Shown here in pieces: positions 16,727-27,700 of a stretch of DNA of 64,000 nt (positions are counted from its first letter, which is position 1; every line of letters begins with the position of its first letter). Source of the DNA: Lachnospiraceae bacterium UBA1712. GTDB taxonomy: Bacteria; Bacillota; Clostridia; Lachnospirales; Lachnospiraceae. Under the pieces are notes generated by a model that made no database searches, was not told where the DNA came from, and was given only the letters and a program-made list of their open reading frames with translations. The position numbers were made by a program, and so were the translations under genes. The stretch is taken from contig DCJA01000017.1 of the NCBI GenBank assembly GCA_002317175.1, positions 44,866-108,865 of the forward strand. The letters run 5' to 3'.

Positions 16727-18076
16727 CTAGAGTCCCAGAAGCTTGGTAGCAATCTGGAAATATATCAAAAGTGAAATAGCATCTACAATAGTTGTAATGA
16801 ATGGAGAAGCCATTACAGCCGGGTCAAAGCCAAGCTTCTTTGCAAACATTGGAAGTGTACAGCCTACCACCTTGGCGATAAGTACTACACAAACCAGCGT
16901 AAAGCATACAACAAGTGCTACCATCAGTCCCACCTTGTCCAGAAGCATCAGCTTAGCAAAATTGCACACTGCCAAAGTCAGGCCACAAAGAGCAGCTACT
17001 CTTATCTCCTTAAAAACAACCTTAAACATATCTGCAAACTCAATCTCATCCAGAGAAAGTCCACGGATAATAGTAACAGAAGCCTGTCCACCTGCATTTC
17101 CGCCAGTGTCCATAAGCATCGGAATAAATGCTGTTAGAATAACATATACGCTAAGCGCATCCTCAAAAGAGGAAATGATCTTTCCAGTAAAGGTTGCTGA
17201 TATCATCAACAATAAAAGCCATGGAATACGCTTTTTAAAAGTCTCAATTACGCCAGTACGCATATATGACTTATCTGTTGGAAGGATAGCGGCCATCTTT
17301 TCAATATCCTCTGTGGCCTCTTTTTCCATGATATCCACAACGTCATCGACGGTGATAATACCAACCAGTCGTGATTCATTGTCCACAACAGGCATGGCAG
17401 TAAAGTCGTATTTTTGGAATGTTCTTGCTACTTCTTCCTGATCATCCAGTGTATTGATGGAGATAATGTTCTCATGCATTATGTCCCCAATTAGTTCATC
17501 AGGATCAGTCAAAAGCAAATATCTTAATGCAACAGTACCAATCAGTTTACGTCTGCTGTCTAATACGTAACAGATATTAATAGTCTCACTGTCCACTCCT
17601 ACCTGTCTTATGCGGGCAATGGCCTGCTCAACAGTAAGATTTTCCTTCAGGTCAACGTACTCCACTGTCATAATAGATCCAGCGGAATCCTCTGGATATC
17701 TTAACAGATGATTAATATCTCTTCTTGTCTCAGGGCTGGCAAGCGCCAAAAGACGCTTAACAACATTGGCCGGCATCTCTTCTAAAAGGTCTGTCGCATC
17801 ATCGGCCATCAGGTTATCAATAATGCCCGCTGCATCCTTATCAGAAAGGGATGAAATTATATACTGCTGATTCTCCACATCCAGATAAGAGAAAACATCT
17901 GCAGCCATATCCTTTGGAAGTATTCTAAACAGCTTCAGCTGTTCTCCTTCTTCCAAATCCTCAAACACAGCCGCAATATCTGCTTCATTCAGTTCAGCAA
18001 TGGTCTGGCGAAGCGTAGTGTACTGCTTATTTTCCAACAAATCACGTACTTTGTCTAATTCAAATAATTCTTCCAT
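16727..18076 (-). CDS. mgtE: MgtE magnesium transporter
   Basis: 449 residues. An N-terminal superhelical MgtE_N domain (about 20-125) and a pair of CBS domains (about 130-255) form the cytoplasmic magnesium sensor. Five transmembrane helices follow from about residue 280, with the conserved PMLMDTGGNAGGQAS pore segment. Magnesium binding between the cytosolic domains closes the channel in this family. A 31-codon leader ORF overlaps the start, with the AAGGAG ribosome site for mgtE inside it. No M-box riboswitch could be recognised in the roughly 150-base leader. Confidence 0.93.
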   Translation of the reverse strand: MEELFELDKVRDLLENKQYTTLRQTIAELNEADIAAVFEDLEEGEQLKLFRILPKDMAADVFSYLDVENQQYIISSLSDKDAAGIIDNLMADDATDLLEEMPANVVKRLLALASPETRRDINHLLRYPEDSAGSIMTVEYVDLKENLTVEQAIARIRQVGVDSETINICYVLDSRRKLIGTVALRYLLLTDPDELIGDIMHENIISINTLDDQEEVARTFQKYDFTAMPVVDNESRLVGIITVDDVVDIMEKEATEDIEKMAAILPTDKSYMRTGVIETFKKRIPWLLLLMISATFTGKIISSFEDALSVYVILTAFIPMLMDTGGNAGGQASVTIIRGLSLDEIEFADMFKVVFKEIRVAALCGLTLAVCNFAKLMLLDKVGLMVALVVCFTLVCVVLIAKVVGCTLPMFAKKLGFDPAVMASPFITTIVDAISLLIYFQIATKLLGL

Positions 18077-18155
18077 ATTGGTTCTCCTTTGTACTAGTCT
18101 TCATGCTACTTCGCCCAGGTATAGGACTATCAGAATTATTCTGTTTATTTGTCAT
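18060..18155 (-). CDS. Possible 31-codon leader ORF of mgtE
   Basis: An ATG at 18155 preceded by AAAGGTGG opens a 31-codon ORF that overlaps the first 17 bases of mgtE in another frame. The peptide is polar and contains SDSPIPG. The mgtE ribosome site lies within its coding sequence, so its translation could control initiation of mgtE. Enteric mgtA and corA have acidic/proline-rich leader peptides with such a role; similarity here is only in layout. Confidence 0.4.
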   Translation of the reverse strand: MTNKQNNSDSPIPGRSSMKTSTKENQYGRII

Positions 18156-18228
18156 GAAAACCACCACCTTTCGAACCACTATAATTAGCTTTATTTAGTC
18201 CAGATGTATTATTACATCCGGCCTTTTC

Positions 18229-18259
18229 ATAATACTTTATAGTTAGATTAGTGTCAATT
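18229..18259 (-). promoter_or_regulatory. Candidate mgtE promoter
   Basis: Minus-strand -35 TTGACA (18254-18259) and -10 TATTAT (18229-18234), with a long 19-base spacer. A hairpin (GGATGTA/TACATCT) lies in the leader before the leader ORF. The rest of 18156-18453 is AT-rich; a plus-strand TATAAT at 18374-18379 is a likely -10 for the divergent PBP gene. Confidence 0.45.
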
Positions 18260-18453
18260 TATTAATGGATAGCCCAGACATTATTAATACGTTTTATGGC
18301 AGCATTTATTAATGAATTCTTGGGCATTGTTTAAGATTTTGTGAATATTCTTTATCTTCCTATTTATATTTGGTATAATACGGACTTGTAGTGTGGAATT
18401 ATTTTGCATGCTAAGGCAGTGATATCTCATGCAGATATCATGGGAGGTTTTTT

Positions 18454-21147
18454 ATGAATTATTCAAAACAGGGAATTCAAAAGAAGAAAAAAAGCATACG
18501 TTCCTTCAGCAAAAAACTAGGAAAAAAGTTTACTTTATATTTTGTAAGATTTCTTATTGTTGCAATACTGGCTGGAGCTATTCTTGGAGCCAGCGCAGGA
18601 ATTGGTGTATTTAAAGGTATTATAGATACTTCACCAGAGATTACTAACATCGATGTAAGTCCTACTGGTTTTTCAACTTTTATCTATAACAAAGAAGGTA
18701 AGCAGACTGCTAAGCTTGTTGCTACTGATTCCAATCGTATTCCAGTCACCATGGATCAGATTCCTGAGGATCTGGCTCATGCATTTGTAGCAATTGAGGA
18801 TGAGCGTTTCTACAGCCATAACGGAATCGATATCAAGGGTATCATTCGTGCCGGTGTTGAAGCAGTTAAGACCAAATTCAAAACTGGTCAGGGTGCTTCT
18901 ACTATCACTCAGCAGTTGCTTAAAAATAATGTATTCAAGAGCTGGACTGAAGAAGACAGTATTGTAGATAAGGTTACCAGAAAGATTCAGGAGCAGTATC
19001 TCGCCATAGAGCTTGAAAAGGTAATGGACAAGGATAAGATTCTTGAGAACTATATGAACACCATTAACCTGGGACAGAATACGCTTGGTGTTCAGGCCGC
19101 TTCACTTAGATACTTTAACAAGGATGTTTCAGACCTTACTGTTTCTGAATGTGCTGTTATAGCAGCTATCACTCAGAATCCAAGCCGTTACAATCCTATC
19201 TCTCATCCTGAGAAGAATGCTGAGCGTCGTGCAAAGGTACTCAGAAATATGAGGGATCAGGGCTATATTACAGAAACAGAATACAATGAGGCTGTTAATG
19301 ATGATGTATACTCCCGTATTCAGTCATACAACCTGGTTGTAGATGATAATTCGGTTAATTCTTACTTCGATGACGCTGTAACTGAAGCAGTTTACAATGA
19401 TTTGCTTGAGGCTGGCTATGATGAACAGCAGGCATATACACTGTTATATACAGGTGGTCTGCAGATTTTCTCTACTCAGGATCCTGCAATTCAGCAGATA
19501 TGCGATGATCTTACAAGCAATGAAGCCAACTATCCTGCTGGCACAAAATGGTATCTGAGATATGCACTTACAATCGAGAAAGCTAATGGCGATCTTGAAA
19601 ACCACAGTTCAGAAATGTTTAAGTCATATTTCAAGGAATCAAATAATAAGTTCAATATGCTCTACTCTTCTCAGGATGCAGCATATGAAGCTATAGAAGA
19701 ATACAAAGCCCATGTAATGTCTGAGGGTGATGAAGAAGTTGCTGAAACCATCAACCTTACGCCTCAGCCACAGATCAGCTTAACAATTTCTGATCAGCAT
19801 ACCGGCGAAGTACTTGCCATGATTGGTGGACGAGGAGAAAAGACTGCTTCAAGAACTCTCAACAGAGCTACATCAACAGTAAGACAGCCAGGTTCTACTT
19901 TCAAGGTTCTTTCTACATTTGCACCAGCTCTTGACAGCGCAGGTCTTACTCTTGCAACTGTTCAGAATGATGCACCTTTTACATATGAAAGTGGTACTCC
20001 AGTTTCCAACTGGTATACAACAGGCTATCGTGGAATAAGCTCTCTCCGTATGGGTATTATTCAGAGTATGAATATCGTAACTGTTAAAACCCTTACTCAG
20101 ATTACTCCACAACTTGGTTTTGATTATCTTCTTAACTTTGGATTTACTACTCTTGAAACTGGTCGTGTTATTAACGGAAAGGTATATTCAGATATTCAAC
20201 AGGCTCTTGCTCTTGGTGGTATTACCAATGGTGTAAAGAATATTGAATTAAATGCCGCATATGCTTCTATCGCAAATGGTGGTGTTTATATCGAACCTAA
20301 GCTATATACCAAGGTTCTTGATCACTCTGGCAATGTTATTCTTGATAATACTGGTTCAAATACAAGACAGGTACTTCAGCCTACTACAGCCTGGTTGCTT
20401 ATCTCAGCCATGAAGGATGTAGTTACAAGCGGTACTGGTACCAAGTGTCGTCTCGACAATGTTACAGCAGCTGGTAAGACCGGTACTACTTCAGATAACA
20501 AGGACGTATGGTTTGCAGGATTCACTGGATATTACACCTGTACAACCTGGACTGGTTACGATAACAACGAAAAGATGAATGATGAAGAGCATAACTTTGC
20601 CAAGGTTCTTTGGAAGATGGTTATGAGTCGTGTTCATGAAGGATATGAAAACAAAGAGATAATGCAGACCCCTAGCGGAATCACATCTGCTACTGTTTGC
20701 TCAAGATCAGGTAAACTTCCTATTCCAGGCTTATGTGATGCTACTCTTACATCAGAATACTTCGCAGAAGGTACTGTTCCTACAGAAAGCTGTGATGTTC
20801 ATTATGCAGGTACTATATGTGCATATGATAATCTTCCAGCCTGCGAGAACTGTCCATTTAAGGTAGATGGTGTCTTTGAACTTCCTCTTCCAGAGGATCC
20901 AAAGGTTGCTGCAGGTGCTGGTACAATTACAGCTGATGGAACTGTAGTAAATGCTGCTACAACTTCAACTGCAACAGTCGGTGAGGATGGCACAAGAAGA
21001 TGTTCTCATGATGCTCTATTCTTTGCAAATCCTGATGCTGAAGCAATTGTTCAACAGCAGCAATGGGCATTAGAAGCTGCTGGTCAGGCTGCTGCATTAA
21101 GTGCTGCTCCTGTAGAAGAAACAACGGATGTTCCAGTTGAGGACTAG
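18454..21147 (+). CDS. Class A penicillin-binding protein (PBP1a type)
   Basis: 897 residues; a bifunctional peptidoglycan synthase. A basic cytoplasmic tail is followed by a signal-anchor helix near 30-52. The GT51 glycosyltransferase has EDERFYSH (115-122), with Glu115 the likely catalytic residue, and GASTITQQ. The transpeptidase has STFK (Ser481), SMN (538-540) and KTGTT (675-679). The C-terminus holds several Cys residues (CSRSGK, CENC) and an Ala/Glu-rich end. GGGAGG lies six bases before the ATG. It is the only large plus-strand gene in the window and is divergent from mgtE. Confidence 0.93.
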   Translation: MNYSKQGIQKKKKSIRSFSKKLGKKFTLYFVRFLIVAILAGAILGASAGIGVFKGIIDTSPEITNIDVSPTGFSTFIYNKEGKQTAKLVATDSNRIPVTMDQIPEDLAHAFVAIEDERFYSHNGIDIKGIIRAGVEAVKTKFKTGQGASTITQQLLKNNVFKSWTEEDSIVDKVTRKIQEQYLAIELEKVMDKDKILENYMNTINLGQNTLGVQAASLRYFNKDVSDLTVSECAVIAAITQNPSRYNPISHPEKNAERRAKVLRNMRDQGYITETEYNEAVNDDVYSRIQSYNLVVDDNSVNSYFDDAVTEAVYNDLLEAGYDEQQAYTLLYTGGLQIFSTQDPAIQQICDDLTSNEANYPAGTKWYLRYALTIEKANGDLENHSSEMFKSYFKESNNKFNMLYSSQDAAYEAIEEYKAHVMSEGDEEVAETINLTPQPQISLTISDQHTGEVLAMIGGRGEKTASRTLNRATSTVRQPGSTFKVLSTFAPALDSAGLTLATVQNDAPFTYESGTPVSNWYTTGYRGISSLRMGIIQSMNIVTVKTLTQITPQLGFDYLLNFGFTTLETGRVINGKVYSDIQQALALGGITNGVKNIELNAAYASIANGGVYIEPKLYTKVLDHSGNVILDNTGSNTRQVLQPTTAWLLISAMKDVVTSGTGTKCRLDNVTAAGKTGTTSDNKDVWFAGFTGYYTCTTWTGYDNNEKMNDEEHNFAKVLWKMVMSRVHEGYENKEIMQTPSGITSATVCSRSGKLPIPGLCDATLTSEYFAEGTVPTESCDVHYAGTICAYDNLPACENCPFKVDGVFELPLPEDPKVAAGAGTITADGTVVNAATTSTATVGEDGTRRCSHDALFFANPDAEAIVQQQQWALEAAGQAAALSAAPVEETTDVPVED

Positions 21148-21208
21148 AAATCAAGAAGGATCTAGTTTCTTTGATAATAATGTAGAACACATAGTGAACT
21201 ATAATACA

Positions 21209-21240
21209 AAAAGGATCTGGTTAATCAACCAGATCCTTTT
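21209..21240. terminator. Bidirectional terminator after the PBP gene
   Basis: A perfect 14-bp stem (21209-21222 with 21227-21240) with a four-base loop, flanked by A and T runs. It can also end the convergent minus-strand zinc-ribbon gene. Confidence 0.85.
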
Positions 21241-21321
21241 CTATTTAGATATGTAAATTGCTTCCTAATAATGCTTTATTGCTTAGGCCATATAATCCCT
21301 AGGATAGCTATTTGTCAGGTT

Positions 21322-21738
21322 TTATTCCTCAGCAGCTTCTTCCCCAGTAGTTTCCTGGGCAACCTCCTTCACCTCTTCAACTTCTTCAAAGCTCTCAACC
21401 TTAGCTCCACACTTAGGACAGAATGTACTGTCTTTTGCCATTGCCTCTCCACATGCAGGACACTTCTTAACTCCCTGTGTAGATGAAAGCTTAGCATTTA
21501 ATGCATCAATCTTAGCAAGTACTGCAGCTATCTCGCTCATCTTTTCGCCATAAGCAGCTGATTCCTTGTGATCTTCATAATATGCCTTACCAAGGTCTTT
21601 ATACAACTTGCCAAGGCTGGCTTCTGCTGTTCCGATCTGAGCCTTAATTGCAGCTACTCCTGAGATTTCTTTTGTCTTGTCTGCAACTGCCTTTGCTCCT
21701 GTTCCTAATGTAGCTCCTAAATCTTCAAAAAATTTCAT
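21322..21738 (-). CDS. Small coiled-coil zinc-ribbon protein
   Basis: 138 residues. Residues 1-85 are alpha-helical with heptad-like Ala/Lys spacing. A zinc ribbon CPACG/CPKCG follows near residues 94-113, and the tail is Glu-rich (about 12 of the last 22 residues). No membrane segment. Small proteins of this layout are common in Lachnospiraceae, but I know of no defined function. AGGAGG-type sequence precedes the ATG, and the gene is monocistronic between two terminators. Confidence 0.75.
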   Translation of the reverse strand: MKFFEDLGATLGTGAKAVADKTKEISGVAAIKAQIGTAEASLGKLYKDLGKAYYEDHKESAAYGEKMSEIAAVLAKIDALNAKLSSTQGVKKCPACGEAMAKDSTFCPKCGAKVESFEEVEEVKEVAQETTGEEAAEE

Positions 21739-21778
21739 CTTTATTATCCTCCTGATTAATAGACTGTTTTAATTGTTC

Positions 21779-21808
21779 AAAAAGGTGTAAACTTTGCAAA
21801 AACACCTT
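21779..21808 (-). terminator. Terminator after the hemolysin-III gene
   Basis: Stem AAGGTGT/ACACCTT (21782-21788 with 21802-21808), followed on the minus strand by five T residues. The rest of the gap 21739-21910 shows nothing distinct. Confidence 0.6.
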
Positions 21809-21910
21809 ATGAAATGAGTATATCACTCATCTTACAAAAATGAACACTTATACGGTAAGAGGTAAATATATCCATTCAAGTGGTAAAATCATGACACTAA
21901 AATATAAAAG

Positions 21911-22591
21911 CTACATGATTATATACCTGAAAATGGCCACAAAATGTATTGTAGCACCAGCTATTACAAACAGGTGAAATACAGAGTGAATAAAGCGTTT
22001 TGTACGGCCTCTTAGATATACAAACGCGCCAACAGTATATACTATTCCGCCCAGTACTATTAGTAACAGACAGGTAAACCCAAGAACATCGTACAATGGC
22101 TTAAGACCAAGAATAAGAATCCATCCTATTCCTATATAGCATATCATGGAAAATCTGTCATAATGCTCCAAATCAATAGCAGTAAACACAGTTGCAAGAA
22201 TACACAAAGCCCATACAAGGGTATTAAGAGTCCACGCCCATATAGGGTGCGAAGGTCTTACTGCACACAGCAGAATCGGCATATAGGTACCGGCTATCAT
22301 AAAATATATAAAGCAATGATTAAGTATCTGTAGTACCTTTTTGCCCATGTTTGGTGCCAGTCCATGATATACCGCTGATATAGTAAATGATGTAACCATT
22401 GATATGCAGTAAACAGAGGAAGCTACGCCTTCCCAAATATCTTTATTTAATACTGAAAATACAATACACAAAATCAGACCAATAAAAGAAAAAGAAGCTC
22501 CCACAATAGCTGTGGTCATGTTAAATATCTCTTCTCCCTTGGTATAATCTGGCAAATCTCTGTATTTAAGTCTAATTCTCTTCTTGCTCAT
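21911..22591 (-). CDS. Hemolysin III / PAQR family membrane protein
   Basis: 226 residues with seven predicted transmembrane helices. The PAQR/HlyIII signatures are present: SAVYH near residue 73, a histidine-containing FIYFMIAGTY segment, and HSVFH...GATIHF at the C-terminus, giving the usual His cluster for metal binding. Relatives (YqfA/TrhA) affect membrane energetics or lipid homeostasis; the hemolysin name is historical. It has a short N-terminal basic tail (MSKKRIRLKYR). Confidence 0.88.
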   Translation of the reverse strand: MSKKRIRLKYRDLPDYTKGEEIFNMTTAIVGASFSFIGLILCIVFSVLNKDIWEGVASSVYCISMVTSFTISAVYHGLAPNMGKKVLQILNHCFIYFMIAGTYMPILLCAVRPSHPIWAWTLNTLVWALCILATVFTAIDLEHYDRFSMICYIGIGWILILGLKPLYDVLGFTCLLLIVLGGIVYTVGAFVYLRGRTKRFIHSVFHLFVIAGATIHFVAIFRYIIM

Positions 22592-22669
22592 ACACTAATC
22601 CTTACATTTATATTTCAGTAGCAGTTCTTTAGTATTATTTCCATAGTATTGTTATTAAGAATTACTAGT

Positions 22670-24628
22670 TTAGTACTGCTTATTCTTAAGCCTATTCTCA
22701 AACTCAAACTTCATTAGTGGCTTGTCATATGCATAACCCTGAATATCATAACATCCCATAGACTTCAATTCATCTATCTGCTCGTATTTTTCAACACCTT
22801 CTGCAATTACGCGTATATTCAGATCTTCTGTCATCTTTATGATATTTCTAAGAAGTGTTTTCTCCTGCTCATTAGCATAATCAACAAACACCTTATCAAT
22901 CTTTATGACATCAAACTTCACATCTTTAAGAAGCTTAATCGAAGAACTACCTGTTCCAAAATCATCAATTGCAACTGACAATCCATAACCCTGTAGCGCC
23001 TTTACTACTCCAACAAGATACGACATAGGAAATTCATCCAAGGTCTCTGTAATCTCAATCTGAATCAGTTCCTTAGGTATTCTGTGCTTCTCAACAACTT
23101 TGGAAATAGCTTCTGCCAATATAGGATTGCCCAGATTCTTTCTGGAAAAATTAACAGAAACAGGTACTGGTTCAAAACCGGCTTCCATCCACATCTTTAT
23201 ATCCATACATACTCTCTCAAGAATGTAGAAATCAAGATCACACACACTTCCATTCCTTTCCATAACTGGTACAAAATCCATAGGAGGAATAAGTGTATCT
23301 TCTTTTCTCCATCTCGCAAGTGCTTCGGCTCCACACATTGTATTAGTTCTAGAATCGATCTTTGGCTGATAGAATGGTTCAAATTCATCATTTTGCAAAG
23401 CCAGTCTTGCATTCTCTTCCAGAATACGAACACCTTCGAGTTCTTTCACCAGTTCTTCATCCAGGAATACATATGGCTTATGTGCTACATTCTTGGCATA
23501 TACTACTGCTGTAGCGGTATTACTAATTATCTGTCCTGCAGCAATATTCTTCTTGTCAATCTCGTATCCACCGGCAATTGCTGCAATACTAATGCTTTCC
23601 TTTTTTCCGCAAAACTCTATTTCGATTGGTACCGCCTGAAGCAATTTCAGAAATTCATCCCTACGTGCTTTTTTTACTAATGCAACATAGAAATTACCAC
23701 CAAGCCTGCCAACTATTTCGTCCTTATTAAGATAATCCCTTATATATTGACCATAACTACGGATGACCTCATCGCCAACCTGCTTGCCATATTTATTATT
23801 GATATTGCTCATACGCACAATATCAAAATAATAAGCATCATAATCAGTTATATCAGCATGGTGAATTATTCTGTCTACCTCATAAAGATATCCATAAGTA
23901 TTTGGTAATCCTGAATTAAGATCAGTATTGGCTGCTTTACTTAATTCCTCATTCTGATCCATTAATGCAAACCAGAACAATGTTACCGAAGCAATCCAGC
24001 TGGCCAAATTTAAAAATGAAAATCCAGGAATTATAAACTGAATAATAGCAGCAACCACAGGCATTATACAGAATATAAATACAGACCACCAAATCATCCT
24101 GTTCAGTAGTTTCCTGTGCTGAATTACAAATGTAAAAATCAGTGCCAGGTTAATCAAAGGCAGTATATAGCCAATGACATTCAGGCTTCCTCTCTGATAA
24201 TGGTTGGAAGAATCAAAATAATATAACCATCTTCCAAACTGTGCAACAATTATCAAAGTCATCTGAACTGAAGGAATAACAAATCCAAGAAGTAGTCTCT
24301 TAGGGAGTTTATCGAACTTACCACCCTCCATAAACAGTGCTGTAAGATAATTTGTAAGCAGAAACATATTGGCTGCTGTAATCATATACAGCAGGAAATT
24401 AGTTATTCTAAGAATCCAAAGTGCTTTATCTCCTGCAACTCCTTCATACATATATGAAAATGCATCAGATATCATCAGCACAGCAATGATAAACTGAATC
24501 TTCAACAATGTACTTTTCTTTCTAAATGAATGAAATCTAATAATCATTACAAAGAAAGCAAGCATAAGAGAAAATGATCCACAGGCCAGCAAAATATGAA
24601 CTTGATATCTAGCTAGAAAATCCAGCAT
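22670..24628 (-). CDS. Membrane sensor with degenerate GGDEF and active-type EAL domain
   Basis: 652 residues. Residues 10-222 hold about seven or eight transmembrane helices of a 7TM sensor type, including WLYYFDSSNHYQRGS (134-148). Residues 232-390 are a GGDEF fold with GGNFY (310-314) in place of GGDEF, so probably not a cyclase. The EAL domain (about 400-645) has EAL (435-437), NFSR, EITE, DDFG (555-558), KIDK and EGVE (610-613), and should hydrolyse c-di-GMP. GGAGG sits seven bases before the ATG. The sensor has the same motif as the HD-GYP protein at 28083-30914. Confidence 0.9.
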   Translation of the reverse strand: MLDFLARYQVHILLACGSFSLMLAFFVMIIRFHSFRKKSTLLKIQFIIAVLMISDAFSYMYEGVAGDKALWILRITNFLLYMITAANMFLLTNYLTALFMEGGKFDKLPKRLLLGFVIPSVQMTLIIVAQFGRWLYYFDSSNHYQRGSLNVIGYILPLINLALIFTFVIQHRKLLNRMIWWSVFIFCIMPVVAAIIQFIIPGFSFLNLASWIASVTLFWFALMDQNEELSKAANTDLNSGLPNTYGYLYEVDRIIHHADITDYDAYYFDIVRMSNINNKYGKQVGDEVIRSYGQYIRDYLNKDEIVGRLGGNFYVALVKKARRDEFLKLLQAVPIEIEFCGKKESISIAAIAGGYEIDKKNIAAGQIISNTATAVVYAKNVAHKPYVFLDEELVKELEGVRILEENARLALQNDEFEPFYQPKIDSRTNTMCGAEALARWRKEDTLIPPMDFVPVMERNGSVCDLDFYILERVCMDIKMWMEAGFEPVPVSVNFSRKNLGNPILAEAISKVVEKHRIPKELIQIEITETLDEFPMSYLVGVVKALQGYGLSVAIDDFGTGSSSIKLLKDVKFDVIKIDKVFVDYANEQEKTLLRNIIKMTEDLNIRVIAEGVEKYEQIDELKSMGCYDIQGYAYDKPLMKFEFENRLKNKQY

Positions 24629-24692
24629 CTGTTAACCTCCAATTAACTCACTCCCACTTATTTTCATTATACCCTAATAAGGGGAGAAATCT

Positions 24693-24725
24693 CTATAAAA
24701 AAAACGCGAAATTAATCGCGTTTTT
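24693..24725. terminator. Terminator after the 1066-residue GGDEF/EAL gene
   Basis: Ten-bp stem AAAAACGCGA/TCGCGTTTTT (24700-24709 with 24716-24725) with a run of T residues on the minus strand. Confidence 0.8.
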
Positions 24726-24741
24726 AATCTTACTGCATTTG

Positions 24742-27700
24742 TTAATATAGAGGATAATCATCCCCATTAATAACTGCTTTTGCCTGTTTTCCCCTAAAGC
24801 CGGTATCCTTTTCAACAATACCAAATCCAAGAGGCGATGAGGCATTAATAATCAAATCAAGTGATGACTCCTGTGTCTTAAGATGAGAAACCTTATCCAA
24901 TGAGCCAAAACCAATAACAGAATCACCTTCACCAATCATATTAACCTTGGTGTGTGATATATCCAGATCAAGCTCACCGTTTCTACAGCCCAGCAGATAC
25001 AGTTTCTGTCCGTTAAGTTTTATTTTATATTCACCAGAATATAATCTGACTTTACCAACACTATCATTGATACTACCTACACCACATACTTCAGTACCAC
25101 TACCTTCAATAGCAAAATTAAAGTTATGGATATCTACGTTGATATTTCCATCAAAGCCGCCAACAACAACACCCTTATTAACTCTAAAGTCAGCTACAAA
25201 TATAATATCCTTAATATTCACATTGATATCTCCTTTAAAGGAGCCAATACCTATTGCTTCAATCGCTGCAACATTAAGCTTAAAGCCACCTGAAAGAACT
25301 GTTATTTCAGAATTAGTACCAATAACTCCTCCACCAATTCCGGTACATATCTCTCCATCCACACTGATATTGATTAAGCCAGATCCGTTGAATATCATCT
25401 GTCCAAATTCACTTTCTGAATTTGCACCAATACCATAACAGTTATGCCCCTTGGCATATATATCAAGATTACCTGGTCCTTTGATAGTTAATGAACTGCC
25501 CTCTGGAACATGAATACCCTTGGCATTAAACCTGTTAACTCCCTCCAAATAGAGGACAAGATTCGAGTTCTCTCCAATATCGATACAAGGCTCATCATCA
25601 ACTGAATTAAGACATACATTGCTTAGCGTCATACGGCAATCAACATTATCTTTAATTCTAACGACCATATCTGCAGTATATTCAGCATTACCCATCAGCT
25701 TAACTCTTTCAGCTGACACATTGATCTTGGAATAATCTTCCATCGCAAGATGCACAACAGACAAATCTCCCTCAGTTGAAGCCGTATATATCATACGCTG
25801 GTTGCCTGTAACCTTCAGATTCTCATCTATAATAATCTTCTTTATATCTTCTGCGATTGAATCAATTGCCTCGTATTCTGGTCTTGCTGTAAAGAAGCCC
25901 TGAATCATATCAACACCAAGCCTGATTACAGTTTTTAATTCGCTTTCAGTCTCAACACCCTCTGCAAGTATCTGCATATCATTTTCACGTGCAAACGATA
26001 TGATACTATTAACAAAGAACTGCTTCTTTGCATTTCTATCAATACCAGTAATAAGTAGTCTGTCTAATTTGACTACCTGAGGCATATATCTTAGCAGACT
26101 ATTTGTATTTGAACAGCCACTGCCATAATCGTCTATTGCAAGGTTGAAACCATCCTTATCTCTTCTAAGATTTATGAGAGAAAGCGCTTCATCATCAATC
26201 TCTCTCTGCTCAGTAATCTCAATCACCATTCTTTCAAACAGTTCACCATACTTTTCCCTTAGCAGATTATAATCTCCATCCTTTAGCATATATCCAGGAA
26301 TTGAATTGATAAAAATTCTTCTGTTTTCTGGTATACAGTTTGTCTTTAATACTTTCTCCAACACATTAAAGAAGGTATATTTCTCAATATCATACAGACG
26401 TTTACTATGCTCTGCATACTTAAGTATTTTTAACGGTGAAATAGGTGTATCTGTTTTGGATCTCATAAGAGATTCATAGGCTACAATTTCTCCATCTTTT
26501 GCAGATACAATTGGCTGTAAAGCATAGTTGAACAGATTGTTGTCCAAAATATCCTTAACAAGCATTTCCTCCTGTGTATCAAACTCCTGATCATCTGAAA
26601 CACTGTCTGTCTTTCTACGATCTTCTTTTTCAGTCTGCTTTGCATAGAGAGCATCGTTTACCAGTTCCTCTGAACTAGTCTTATCATCATTATCAATAAA
26701 ATATCTACCCAGATTAACCTTGAGAGAATAATCCCTGTTAGCAAATTCGTATGCGCTTCCAATACCATCTGTTAACTCATCAACAAACTGACTGATACGC
26801 TCATCCTCTGGACCGTTGCACTCAATGGCTACCGCAAATTCATCACTGCCCAGATGTCCGATAAAATCTCTGCCCTTCAGACATGACTTGATAACTCTTG
26901 ATAAAGTCTTGATTGCAAGGTTGCCTTCAGTATAGCCATAGGCCATATTGATATTGCTTAATCTGTCAACATCAGTTGCAATAAGACAAATAACACTGTT
27001 ATCTTTTGCCACTGACTTTCTGAAAGTATCCAGCTCATCAATAAAGCCACGATAGTTAAAGAGTCCAGTCATATCATCCCAGATGTCTTCGCTCTTGAGC
27101 AGTTTCTTGTTCTCATACATCTTTTTATCAGCTACAGTAAGACATACATTACCATCATCTCCTGCATTATGTCTGACAATACCATAAGATATTCTGAGTT
27201 CATTCTTTATTAAGTCTGAGTTGATGTCCTCAAATATACACTTCAATCCCGCTTCATCAACACTCCTGCTTATAACTACAAACTCATCTCCACCGAATCT
27301 GTACATAATACAGCCCTTAGGCAACTTATCCTTAACAGTATCAGCAATGGTCACCAGTACTTCATCTCCTCTGTCATGACCATACTTATCATTAATAAGT
27401 TTGAAATTATCTACATCGATAAGTACTATATAGTAATCTTTATCAGCTAAGTCAGCCATATCGAAATTAAGATTGTGTCTAAGAAGAAGCTGGGTCAGAT
27501 TATCTTTTTTATAAGTCTGAACTACAAAATAATAATAGAATACAGCTAACACAACACAATAGATATTATTAGCCTGAGAAGCCTGTGAGAAAACAGACAT
27601 CACAAATACAGCAACTATCAACAGATGAATTGCTGCATAAGAAAAAATGCGATCAGCTTTTGTCTTAATTAATGCTTTGGAAATAATATAGACTAGAACT

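Noticed and set aside
18077..18259. M-box magnesium riboswitch before mgtE
   Set aside because: I could not find the conserved M-box core, and the leader is shorter than the usual M-box plus terminator. A leader ORF is a better description of what is visible.
18454..21147. Antisense ORFs inside the PBP1a gene and similar opposite-strand ORFs elsewhere
   Set aside because: They lack ribosome sites, have biased composition expected of the reverse of a coding frame, and overlap well-supported genes completely.
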